Positions 28,901-35,043 of a stretch of 64,000 nt of DNA are shown one piece after another. The DNA is taken from the NCBI GenBank assembly GCA_027625095.1, contig JAQBXN010000028.1, forward strand, positions 1 through 64,000. The letters are read 5' to 3'. This DNA is from Planctomycetota bacterium (GTDB lineage Bacteria > Planctomycetota > PUPC01 > JACPCR01). Positions within the stretch are counted from its first letter, which is position 1; every line of letters starts with the position of its first letter. The notes under the pieces were generated by a model. It did not search any database, was not told the origin of the DNA, and worked only from the letters and a program-made list of their open reading frames with translations. The position numbers and the translations under genes are program-made.

Positions 28901-29589
28901 GCACCGAACGGCCGAAAGGGGTATTCAGATCCTTCTTCGGTGGTGATGCCCTGATAGTAAAACGCAAGCACATTCTGCTTCGATTCATCAGGGCGGGTAA
29001 CCCGCACTCGAACGTCTGCCTCTTCAGCATCGAAGGGATTTCTGAGCGGTGCGCTCAGCCTGAAACGGATTTCTGCGGTCTGCAGAGCTTCGGGTTTCCC
29101 GGGCAGAATCAGATCATAGACGCGAGGGGTCTGGGGGAGTTGACGGTTGAGGGCCATGTCCTTGATCTGAATTTTGTCACGGGCGTCGTGGGCAACCGAA
29201 GCACGGATTCCCATTGAGAGAATTCTGCGCATAGCGAAATCATCGAGGTCGCGATTGTGTCCACTCGGATACCAATTCGGTGAGCCCTTGCCAAAACGCC
29301 ATCTGACCGGAAGCCAAGAGCCGTCTTTAGGGAGCTTGATAGTAGTGGATTGATAACGCCAGCCGCGGTCATTCTCGATCGTGCCGTAGATCCAGATATT
29401 GGTCATCGATGCGCTGGTACGGCGGACCTGAAAGAAGACTTCCTCCATGTCGTGCCAATCGGCATCCTGTTTCACCAGGACAAGCTGACCGTTGGTCGGG
29501 CTGAGGCCCTCCTCAGGAGTGTTTAGCTCAGCGATGTCGGCTTTACATACCGTGGCCAGAAACAAGAGAGGAAAGAAGCAATAACGCAT
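22927..29589 (-). CDS. Giant secreted modular glycosidase with four repeated CBM-DUF5060-barrel units
   Basis: The 2220-residue protein has a signal peptide ('MRYCFFPLLFLATVCKA'). Four units of roughly 480-550 residues follow, each with a carbohydrate-binding-like beta domain ('NWWYQA', 'GDVTRL'), a DUF5060 domain ('RNPFDLKEIEIVAVVVAP' and three cousins near 160-270, 630-740, 1105-1225, 1610-1735), and a barrel segment. In the first three units only a half-barrel copy remains ('RLNGNEELHEISTNVDFTYR', 'RWKDNPLNKANGGPL'). The last unit is a full clan-A-like barrel (about 1745-2100) with E1933 or E1935 ('IIITESEFVDDYW') and E2043 ('PILIGEFGGHV') as likely catalytic pair. It probably degrades polysaccharide at the cell surface; substrate unknown. 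Confidence 0.85.
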   Translation of the reverse strand: MRYCFFPLLFLATVCKADIAELNTPEEGLSPTNGQLVLVKQDADWHDMEEVFFQVRRTSASMTNIWIYGTIENDRGWRYQSTTIKLPKDGSWLPVRWRFGKGSPNWYPSGHNRDLDDFAMRRILSMGIRASVAHDARDKIQIKDMALNRQLPQTPRVYDLILPGKPEALQTAEIRFRLSAPLRNPFDAEEADVRVRVTRPDESKQNVLAFYYQGITTEEGSEYPFRPFGAGEWRARFRPEKEGIYKFRIVVGGRYTHETKDLLLMVSPSSIVSGFIPSALEEDALKASVLKQIDRYSIASFELTPQGWNASADYKGQFPYWHAPLEWSPPRRGFYGLGQFHFSNALQLDLALAAAEKRGEQLPLRLYGNEEFHDVSEHVDYPLRWKDSPFSVVSGGPLERATEFFTSPEALKHVKNQLRYIHARFGHSPALKAVVLSTDFSLAEGPAKWHEMLGEYWNTLSARSGSDLPLVSLHPQVLQDQAPADNGPAFVPHKKFGDESLRLMGPAEVDWSAYQEIILDFELPRDAPTGMRCALLARDGDNWWYQAMAGGFLRPGDVTRLRVNLGRDGQFKPAGHGRPFTAFSLVKLIQPEIRIYSEKPFEGAVKLKQILLTKVAGGSPQLKSPGIFNLRAAEIDLPAGRLNHISFELSKVYAEPFDPEKVAVEAVIKDPLGNNTKLPAFLFQNYGKREFEGKHIETPEGPIEWQVRYRPPVAGKYSFELTVTEQNGQPMRIGNGSFTASATETVANEEGELSKESAKLVVYQVDRSYRTESIWKEGRWVSQTPLTAAIETVETAAAQKQWLANLEWHQRWGEGYKGLGNFNLRFAFHLDQAIAEAERKGIQHPLRLNGNEELHEISTNVDFTYRWKDNPLNKANGGPLALASEYFKHPATLKSVRSLLRYTLARWGQSPSVTGVVFANDMYATGAEVWHTEIAKSFAAYPPSLLGSATSYHPMAAPHQFKIHQPALSVKSKPYYKTPPPPEAPGKEVQAFVDGPGNDWSKFHLAVVRFKVPAEAPGDMRVLLSVKDEDNWWYQALHPAFLRSGDITTLIFDIAQGGDLKPVSHERPWTDFSRFSVHDVSLRLFSTNNYSGQVQLESFEFWEAPAPVQPLSIVELANASQQVPLGGTYDIEFQLNRAFRNPFDTNEVSISAQVLAPSGTVKEVNAFFSQKYKQADVSRIAVGAPHWGLRYRTAEMGRHSVQFKAELGGRGVFFNHRAEFTVIDPKPQPPSNYDSPFLLRVHDLSYKTKSEFKGGAWKTLPEPASTEDPLWHAVIEWTSRWGKYKDLGRYNLEVAWEFEKALDAAAQAGKQFPLRLNGNMELFNRRNHRWPDNPINAKNGGPVPHPSLYFSTPAALESQTRIWRYLVARYGDHPAVSDLVLAADFASKGAEDWHLKAGGFLSQHLPSNARILSYHPQVLPHQQTSVFADFEGSTTPFEPETSIEGGKETNLASSKTWASHGLSSLEIRRNFTGDGEAPLVANIEQDWFDYDTLVIDVQIPPDAPHDMRLMVFLKDMDLWYYQNLLEPFLIPGDVTRLIVDISGKNTAWNPPARAAGSKDPWAHTKPWTDGARAGIRQVGVRIFGHEKYEGPIYVDNMQLWKTGRYQPEGPIQVTRATVASDKIGLHDRFEVDFSLDRYFRNPFDLKEIEIVAVVVAPDKQVFEVPAFYYQDFDRHEIVQKSNVSEKDEPFEILTPKGVPHWKFRYSPKQEGKYEYALKVNGRVAWPQEGVASFQGIPSKFKGFIRVADDKRHFEHSTGEFYYPIGHNLRSPSDNRNNENYGAFFQQFNHRGTFQFDEFFAAMEKQGLNWARVWQCSWWMGLEWTKKWPGYQGLGRYNMENAWRLDYLLEKARQHNIYLQIDTTNHGQFSIDIDTEWKNNPWNRANEVDKGPLKRPREFFNEDMPRKTYADRIRYTMGRWGYSRNLFGWIIITESEFVDDYWAINIHNVDEGVHPPLVDWHEYAAGIFRKWDKNHIVATHFSMPFRGRDVFMSDKLDFVESNTYWQDWYYNKLKSGPAGDTIHTNYWSYHNLLNTYNKPILIGEFGGHVLKNAAARLDIELHIGSWSMAMIPYAGSTGYWWWPWLHYMDRYNHLGAVASFMKDEDRRGKELRQISSNDAKSLTITTGIEAIGLANATMADLWVFNSDVRNVVPIRLRLKDPITGATLVINSISDGNYTLEFWDTFTGKVTGKAKAAAANGSLTILLPPVHPDYAMKVRKVE

Positions 29590-29625
29590 TCGGGGTTCAG
29601 GATTCAGGATTCAGAGGTCTACAAT

Positions 29626-29660
29626 CGTGGTCTCCACGCTTCGCGGGGAGTCTTTTTTCT
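29626..29660 (+). repeat. Dispersed palindromic intergenic repeat, copy D (truncated)
   Basis: 'cgtggtctccacgcttcgcg' followed by 'gggagtctttt' matches the left half of copies A-C; the right arm is lost. It lies in the 118-bp gap between two minus-strand genes, flanked by direct copies of 'gattcaggattcag'. Confidence 0.6.
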
Positions 29661-29707
29661 TCGGTCTAAGGTCTTCCTTCAGGATTCAGGACTCCCACAC
29701 TCCATTC

Positions 29708-30721
29708 TTAATAGGGCTTCATGGAATCTTCGGTAAGCATTTTGGTGAGCTGCATCATCACTTCTTTTGATGGCAGCCGTTGCAGAGTGGAATCGAACAT
29801 GGCTTCCCGGAAGAGCGGGGTGGCGAAGCCTCTTTCAAGCTTGAGCACATGTTTGAGCCCGTAAACCGCCGCGACTTCCTCACAGTGGCGCCGGTAATAT
29901 TCTAGGCGGTCACTGTATTCAGAAGATCCTACGGGCAAGACGATGCGAATATCCTTTGCTTCATACCTCTGGAGCTGCTGCACCATAAACTCTATTCCGA
30001 TACGAAATTCACGAGGGGCTGTCCCGAGCTGCACATCGCGGGTGCCAGTGAAAACAGTAAATGCCGTGTCGTTCTTGACCCCCTCGCAGCGCGACATGGC
30101 AGCCACTGTTTCATAAATGGGTCTGGATGGTGATGAGCCTTCCTTTGACAGCACAAACTTGACGTCTTGAGATTCGGACGCATCCAATTGCATATCCGAA
30201 AACACAACGGCTCGTGGAGGCGGGTCTTTCTTAATCAGCCAGTCCTTGACAATACGAACCGGTAGCCACTGACGACCGTGCCCTTTGATCCGATGCTCAA
30301 CGATCAGGATGCAGCGGTTGCCGTCTTCGTCGTAGAGATAACTCCCTGCAGCCCGGAGTGGGGGGAGAACTCCCTTCGATGAAATAAATGGCAACTTTAT
30401 GGCCTCCACTGCCTTGCCGTCACGAATGAGCTGAAGCAAAGATGACTTCAGGTACTCACGTCCCTCCGGTGCGAGGCTGATATGGATTTCACCTTTAGCA
30501 TCCGGCTTGAGCTCCCTCGACCAGAGAATGTTGTCCGGAGCAGAAATGCCTTCCAGCTTGAGAGTGTCCCCCTCTTTCAGTGCCTCTTTCACAGTGAGGT
30601 GAATGTGGATCACGTCGTCGTCATAGACGAGCACCGGCAGGTAATCGAGCCGCAGTGTACCCGCCCAGGTGAATGCACAGAACTGCAGCGCGACTAGAGA
30701 TGGAGTGAGGTAACGATTCAC
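29708..30721 (-). CDS. Secreted protein with a possible degenerate SGNH-like C-terminus
   Basis: This 337-residue product starts at GTG with a signal peptide ('YLTPSLVALQFCAFTWAG'). Residues 20-160 are beta-rich ('VYDDDVIHIHLTVKEALKEG', 'DNILWSRELKPDAKGEIHIS'). The C-terminal half has 'PPRAVVFSDMQLDASES', 'TAFTVFTGTRDVQLGT' and 'AKDIRIVLPVGSSEYSDRL', an alpha/beta pattern like an SGNH hydrolase but without GDS or the C-terminal Asp-x-x-His, so catalysis is doubtful. It lies downstream of the SGNH hydrolase gene and upstream of the giant glycosidase on the same strand, which suggests the three work on the same carbohydrate. Function not assigned. Confidence 0.7.
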   Translation of the reverse strand: MNRYLTPSLVALQFCAFTWAGTLRLDYLPVLVYDDDVIHIHLTVKEALKEGDTLKLEGISAPDNILWSRELKPDAKGEIHISLAPEGREYLKSSLLQLIRDGKAVEAIKLPFISSKGVLPPLRAAGSYLYDEDGNRCILIVEHRIKGHGRQWLPVRIVKDWLIKKDPPPRAVVFSDMQLDASESQDVKFVLSKEGSSPSRPIYETVAAMSRCEGVKNDTAFTVFTGTRDVQLGTAPREFRIGIEFMVQQLQRYEAKDIRIVLPVGSSEYSDRLEYYRRHCEEVAAVYGLKHVLKLERGFATPLFREAMFDSTLQRLPSKEVMMQLTKMLTEDSMKPY

Positions 30722-30770
30722 AAAGGTGGGCCGTGAGAGGAGAGGCAGCCCAGGTAGAGGGGATGGAGAT

Positions 30771-30808
30771 GCTCACCCGGAAGAGTAGCAGACACCCTCC
30801 GGGTGAGC
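30771..30808. repeat. Perfect 11-bp stem between two minus-strand genes
   Basis: 'gctcacccgga' (30,771-30,781) pairs perfectly with 'tccgggtgagc' (30,798-30,808). It lies 25 bp after the SGNH hydrolase stop and before the next gene. There is no T-run on either side, so it may be an RNA processing or rho-type site rather than an intrinsic terminator. Confidence 0.55.
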
Positions 30809-30833
30809 CGTTGGTTTACACAAAGTTACGGCC

Positions 30834-31475
30834 TTACCAACCGAGAGCTTCGAGAACGCCGAGAGCGATGACGGTGTGGCCGGTGGCGTTGGGATGGACC
30901 GGTTCGGGGCAGAAGATGTCGGCGGGACGATAATTGAGCTGCTTCTGAAAAAGTGCATGGGTCTTGACATGACCGGCAACGCTGTACTTTTTCGCAAGCT
31001 TCGCTACGACCTTCTGGTAGGCAGGCAACAGTTCGAGCACAGTGCTTCGGTGGCCGCCAGTCTTAGTATCGGTACTGATGTAAAACGGATCGATAAGGAT
31101 GATCTTGGCCTTCGTATGCTTCTGAGTGAGATCAAGAATTTCTGTGTAGAGCCCTTCGTAGATCGTTGGGGAGAGGTCGAGCGCATTTCCCAAAGTGCGA
31201 TGAAGATCATTAATTCCGATCTTGATTGTCAGCCAATCAGGCTTGTGGATGAGTACATCATCGTGCCAGCGACCCCGAAGATCCTGGACGGTATTTCCAC
31301 CGATACCTTCGTTGATAAAAGTGATGTTACGTTCCGGATACTTCGCGGTGATCAGGTCAACCGTCTGTTTAACGTAACCGCTACCGAAGGGACGGTCGGC
31401 CCCGCGACGTCCACAGTCAGTAATACTGTCACCGATCATCACCACGGTCTGACCGCTTTTAATTTGTAAACTCAT
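30834..31475 (-). CDS. SGNH/GDSL-family hydrolase
   Basis: The start 'MSLQIKSGQTVVMIGDSITD' is preceded by 'gaggcttcc', a good ribosome site; an ORF extension upstream is not needed. All four SGNH blocks are present: block I 'GDSITDCG', block II 'NEGIGGNTV', block III 'KIGINDLHR' and block V 'EPVHPNATGH', giving the Ser, Gly, Asn and Asp/His of the active site. About 213 residues, cytoplasmic by sequence. Members are esterases, often deacetylating carbohydrates. It is divergent from an SDR gene with 109 bp between the starts, so both promoters must lie there. Confidence 0.9.
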   Translation of the reverse strand: MSLQIKSGQTVVMIGDSITDCGRRGADRPFGSGYVKQTVDLITAKYPERNITFINEGIGGNTVQDLRGRWHDDVLIHKPDWLTIKIGINDLHRTLGNALDLSPTIYEGLYTEILDLTQKHTKAKIILIDPFYISTDTKTGGHRSTVLELLPAYQKVVAKLAKKYSVAGHVKTHALFQKQLNYRPADIFCPEPVHPNATGHTVIALGVLEALGW

Positions 31476-31584
31476 GGAAGCCTCGAAATGGATCATGAAT
31501 GAATATAAAACCTCGCACCGGACGGTGTTGGAGCATTGTTTCCAACCGTTCGGGTTATGCAAGAGGTCTTTGAGGAAACGATTT

Positions 31585-32394
31585 ATGAATCAGGAAAAAC
31601 CGCTCGCAGGACAGACCGCATGGGTTACTGGTTCCGGCAGAGGTATTGGACGAACGTATGCCGAACGGCTACTGAAGCTTGGGGCCTGGGTGGCTATTCA
31701 CGACATCAATGAAGAAGCACCGTCGCAGTTTAAAGAAGCGAAATCTCTGTCGGAAGTTGCAAAGGAGCTGAGCAATTTGGGAGATGTCGTCACAGTCTCT
31801 GGCGACCTTACCGACGAAAGCCAGGTGAGGAAGATGGCCAGCGAGATCAAGAAGCAGGCAGGCCCTGTCGATATCCTCGTAAACAACGCGGGTGGAGACA
31901 TCGGGGCAGACGGAAACAAGGCAGAGCCGAACGATTGTGTATTCATCTCGGAACTGGACACGACAGCTATCCTCGACCGTAATCTCAAAAGCACCATTCT
32001 GTGCTGTCAGGCAGTGTCGCCGGATATGATGGCGCGCGGACATGGCCACATTGTCAACATCGCATCTAACGCGGCCTTTCATGGTTGCGCTGGAGGCTCA
32101 ATGTACGCGGTGGCCAAGGCGGCAATAAATCACTTTACAAGGTGCCTTGCCGCCCAGGTCAGGCCTTCAGGAATTACTGTTAATTGCATCGCACCGGGGA
32201 ACACCCCAACCGCGCGGTTCGTGGCCACTCGTAAAGTAGACGAAGGGTGGCTGAAGTCTGAACATCCGCTGGAGCGCCCCTGCCAGCCGAACGATTTGGC
32301 GAACGTGATCGAGTTTTTCGTAACGGACCTGGGAGCGTTTGTAAGTGGGCAGGTGATCAGTGTGGATGGCGGCAGCCGGTTGGTTCCGGGATAG
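31585..32394 (+). CDS. Short-chain dehydrogenase/reductase (SDR)
   Basis: From 'MNQEKPLAGQTAWVTGSGRG', with 'gaggaaacg' upstream, the product has 269 residues, normal for classical SDRs; a longer ORF start at 31,474 would overlap the divergent gene's start. Motifs: 'TGSGRGIGRTYAERL' for NAD(P) binding, 'DILVNNAGGD', 'HIVNIASNAA' and the catalytic 'SMYAVAKAA' (YxxxK). 'SGQVISVDGGSRL' closes the family pattern. It oxidises or reduces an alcohol/carbonyl substrate, perhaps a sugar acid given its neighbours. Cytoplasmic. Confidence 0.88.
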   Translation: MNQEKPLAGQTAWVTGSGRGIGRTYAERLLKLGAWVAIHDINEEAPSQFKEAKSLSEVAKELSNLGDVVTVSGDLTDESQVRKMASEIKKQAGPVDILVNNAGGDIGADGNKAEPNDCVFISELDTTAILDRNLKSTILCCQAVSPDMMARGHGHIVNIASNAAFHGCAGGSMYAVAKAAINHFTRCLAAQVRPSGITVNCIAPGNTPTARFVATRKVDEGWLKSEHPLERPCQPNDLANVIEFFVTDLGAFVSGQVISVDGGSRLVPG

Positions 32395-32442
32395 AAAAGT
32401 CAGGCCGGTTCGCCCAGGCACTCTAATTCTACTTTTGGCTGG

Positions 32443-32484
32443 GGCCAAAAAAACAGCCAGCCTGCAGCGGGCGAGCAGGCTGGC
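32443..32484 (-). terminator. Rho-independent terminator reading on the minus strand
   Basis: A perfect 10-bp stem 'gccagcctgc'/'gcaggctggc' (32,456-32,484) is followed, on the minus strand, by 'tgttttttt'. It would end transcription of the degraded HNH-nuclease gene, showing that a minus-strand gene once occupied this gap. Confidence 0.7.
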
Positions 32485-32736
32485 CTGAGGGCGGCGAGTT
32501 GCATCCGAAAGCTATGTTGTGCGGTGTGAGGCGGGAGCTCTCGGACTGTGTGCAACTCTAGCGGATGGCGGTGTCACGATCAGAATACGTCTCTTTGGGC
32601 ACATGACAAAAAAAATCTTTCCAAAATCATTTGCATCCTTCATCTGGTCTCGCCACCGTTCCTTGCCGCCACGATGGTTTTCTCCAAGGCCTTCTTGACG
32701 AAACACTCGGATGCCGCCCGGAATGCCGTCCGATGT

Positions 32737-32955
32737 TCAATTCTTGAACAGGTTGCACGCACGGCAAGACCAGGGGAAGTTGGAAATCAGGCTATCTCCT
32801 CCCAAGTTTATCTGGAAAATGTGCTCCACTTCGAAACATATCTTGAAAATGACATTGCAATGTTGGCTCATGACCCGAGGGAAAGCGCTCGATCCTGAAG
32901 CAGCGCCAATCAGGTGTACCTGGCTATACTCCTGCTTCAGCCTCCTGCCGCAGCC
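32737..32955 (-). pseudogene. HNH endonuclease remnant
   Basis: In one minus-strand frame, partly without a start codon, the sequence reads 'YSQVHLIGAASG' then 'NVIFKICFEVEHIFQINLGG' and 'DSLISNFPWSCRACNLFKN' before a stop. This fits the HNH pattern (E-x-EHI...GG...N...C-x-x-CN). Both the CxxC pair and the EH pair can be seen, but the first zinc CxxC and the C-terminal part are gone, and no frame carries a full gene. HNH nucleases cut DNA in mobile elements and defence systems; this copy is dead. The rest of 32,395-33,072 shows only the hairpins listed. Confidence 0.55.
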
Positions 32956-32968
32956 AAATCAGGAGAAC

Positions 32969-33048
32969 TCCAACGGATGGCAAACCGATACAGCGGATGG
33001 ATCTGGAAGCAGTTCTTTATCCGTTTTATCGGTTTGCCATCCGTTGGA
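32969..33048. repeat. 22-bp perfect inverted repeat upstream of the CPBP protease gene
   Basis: 'tccaacggatggcaaaccga' plus 'ta' (32,969-32,990) and its exact reverse complement (33,027-33,048) flank a 36-base loop. The right arm ends 24 bp before the ATG of the protease gene. It could be a transcript hairpin in the leader, a protein-binding site or the scar of a small element. Confidence 0.8.
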
Positions 33049-33072
33049 AGTTTCGAAGGAAATCTCTACGGG

Positions 33073-34443
33073 ATGAACTCAGATACCAACGACATGAATA
33101 CATCAGACGAACCGCCGAAACTGAACGAGGCCCTGTTAGACGAGACGGAGAGTTCGGTGCGTGAGAACGAGGATGCAGTTTGTGAGGAGAAGCCTGAAGT
33201 CGGGTCGGCGGCACCGCAGCTCCTGGCCTGGTTCAAGAGAGAGGCGCCTTACGTCATCGCGGCGTACAGCCTCGTTGCAGTCCTTATTGTGAATACGGTG
33301 CAAGTAGCCTTAAAACCAGGTGGCCAGCCCGGCCTTGGCGACGAGAAGGGTTTGGGAGCGGGTACTAAACCGGAGAAAGGCATTCTGGAAAAGCTGTTCA
33401 TCGGGAAAGGGAAGGAGGAAATCGAACAGAAAGAGTTGAAAGGAGATTCCCAGTCAGCCCCGGTGAAGAAAGCGCAGGGGCGAGGAGGCATGGCTTTGAA
33501 TCCCGCGCAGGTGGAACAACTCGTGAAGAGTTTCCCGGATCTGGCCATCTTTGTAGGTCTGATGGGATTCGTAGTGAGCGCCTCTCTACTGATTGGCACC
33601 GGCCTTCTCGGCTGGTGGATTCTTCAAAGGCTACAGGATCGCGAGCCTCTTGAGGAGGAGGGTGCAAAGCTGTGGGCAATCTGCCGGTGGGGCTTCTGGG
33701 ATGTCCTGAAAGTTGCCGTCATGTATTTGTTTTTCCTCGCGGTTACGGCTTGCGCAATTCGTCTGATGTGCATTCACGAGGGCCTGCGCGCCAGCTACGA
33801 GGGCCTGACGCAGGTCCAGCAGGGGTTGATTCTGCAATTCCCGGGCAGTGTGCTGATCATTGGCGTTATCCTGTACATCCTGAAATCGGAAAAGGGGTAC
33901 GACCTGAGTGAACTGGGTTATACGTTTCGATGGAAGGCCGTTGGGAAGGGGATCCTTGGATACTTTGCCGCATTGCCGGTCGTGCTGGCGTGCGCCTTTG
34001 CGGGCGCCATTTTGATTCAGTACTTTGGTTCAGAACAGCAGGATCACCCAATCGCGGGAGAACTCCTCGGAGACAATCCTCTCTGGACCATGGGCATGAT
34101 GGTCGTCTTTGCGTGTGTGCTCGCCCCCGTCTGGGAGGAAATCTTTTTTCGGGGTTTGCTCTATCCGGCCATCCGGAAGTGGTGCAGTCTTCCCGTTTCA
34201 ATAGTTTTCTCGGCCATCAGTTTTTCGATGCTCCACGGCAATCTGTCGCATCTCATGCCCATTTTCGCTCTCGGCATCCTCCTGGCCTACCTCTACGAAA
34301 AAACGCAATCCATCTGGAGCTGTATCGCGGCTCACATGGTCTTTAATACCGGCTCGATGGTCCTTCTGTTCACCATGCGTTTTATGATCAAGCGACTGGA
34401 AATTCTTGAACAGGGAAAACAGGTTGCAGTGCTCTGGTTCTGA
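33073..34443 (+). CDS. CPBP-family intramembrane metalloprotease
   Basis: Start 'MNSDTNDMNTSDEPPK' (457 residues) avoids translating the upstream inverted repeat; a start at 32,914 is less likely. An acidic N-terminus is followed by a membrane segment near residue 57, a Gly/Lys-rich linker, and at least seven more hydrophobic helices. The abortive-infection/CAAX motifs are complete: E355-E356 in 'PVWEEIFFRGLLYPAIRK', H388 in 'FSMLHGNLSH', and H421/N425 in 'AHMVFNTGS'. CPBP proteases sit in the cytoplasmic membrane and cleave in or near membrane segments; roles include prenyl-protein processing, bacteriocin immunity and anti-sigma release. The substrate here is unknown. Confidence 0.88.
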   Translation: MNSDTNDMNTSDEPPKLNEALLDETESSVRENEDAVCEEKPEVGSAAPQLLAWFKREAPYVIAAYSLVAVLIVNTVQVALKPGGQPGLGDEKGLGAGTKPEKGILEKLFIGKGKEEIEQKELKGDSQSAPVKKAQGRGGMALNPAQVEQLVKSFPDLAIFVGLMGFVVSASLLIGTGLLGWWILQRLQDREPLEEEGAKLWAICRWGFWDVLKVAVMYLFFLAVTACAIRLMCIHEGLRASYEGLTQVQQGLILQFPGSVLIIGVILYILKSEKGYDLSELGYTFRWKAVGKGILGYFAALPVVLACAFAGAILIQYFGSEQQDHPIAGELLGDNPLWTMGMMVVFACVLAPVWEEIFFRGLLYPAIRKWCSLPVSIVFSAISFSMLHGNLSHLMPIFALGILLAYLYEKTQSIWSCIAAHMVFNTGSMVLLFTMRFMIKRLEILEQGKQVAVLWF

Positions 34444-34881
34444 TCAGGGGCTGTATTCCCGCATCTGAATCAGATTTCGCTCCAGCCGGGCCGCCCCTTC
34501 CCTGATCTGTGCGACATCTGCCAGGAACGCCTCGCTCGCCTCCGGCTGGTTTTCGAGTAATTGACACTTGCTGAGTACGCCCTTGAGATCGCGTTCAATG
34601 GCAGTGCGAAGCTCGCGTTCGTACTTTCCAACATTCAGGTCAGGGTCGTTCTCGATCCTCCCTTTTTCCATAATCACGTTGATTCTGTTCAGGAGGTATT
34701 CGCCGATCAGGTAGATGCGCCGAAGGATTTCCACCAGGTCCGCCTGCCCGGCTTCTTGAGCGTCTTCGAGCAGAATGTCGCTGTAACCAAGAATCGGGTT
34801 CAGTGATGTGCGCAAGTCGTGGCGCATCCTGGCCAGAAAAGACTTACCATCATTGGTCTCGTCTTCGTTCAACGATAACAT
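34444..34881 (-). CDS. Stand-alone HisKA dimerisation/phosphoacceptor domain protein
   Basis: The 145-residue protein is almost wholly a DHp domain. Its H-box reads 'FLARMRHDLRTSLNPILGYS' with H21, matching the 'SHELRTPLNAILGY' of histidine kinases. Two long helices follow ('LVEILRRIYLIGEYLLNRIN' and the C-terminal coil), but there is no ATPase domain, so it cannot autophosphorylate by itself. Such proteins may act as phosphotransfer or inhibitor partners of other kinases; that is inferred. 'aaggag' sits 6 bases before the ATG. Its stop directly abuts the stop of the convergent CPBP gene. Confidence 0.75.
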   Translation of the reverse strand: MLSLNEDETNDGKSFLARMRHDLRTSLNPILGYSDILLEDAQEAGQADLVEILRRIYLIGEYLLNRINVIMEKGRIENDPDLNVGKYERELRTAIERDLKGVLSKCQLLENQPEASEAFLADVAQIREGAARLERNLIQMREYSP

Positions 34882-35043
34882 TTTTTCTCCTTTGATCTCG
34901 ATGCATGAATCCTAGCCGACGCCAGGGGCATGCGCATACACCCTCTTCGTGGCCTGGAGGCCCCGCGGCGGGTTTTCTGTACTCAAGCATCCAGCAAGGT
35001 AAGGATTCGTAATAACTTCCTTTAAACCAGGCAGATTCACAAA

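Noticed and set aside
30771..30808. Intrinsic terminator after the SGNH hydrolase
   Set aside because: The stem is perfect, but neither side has a T-run; kept only as a hairpin.
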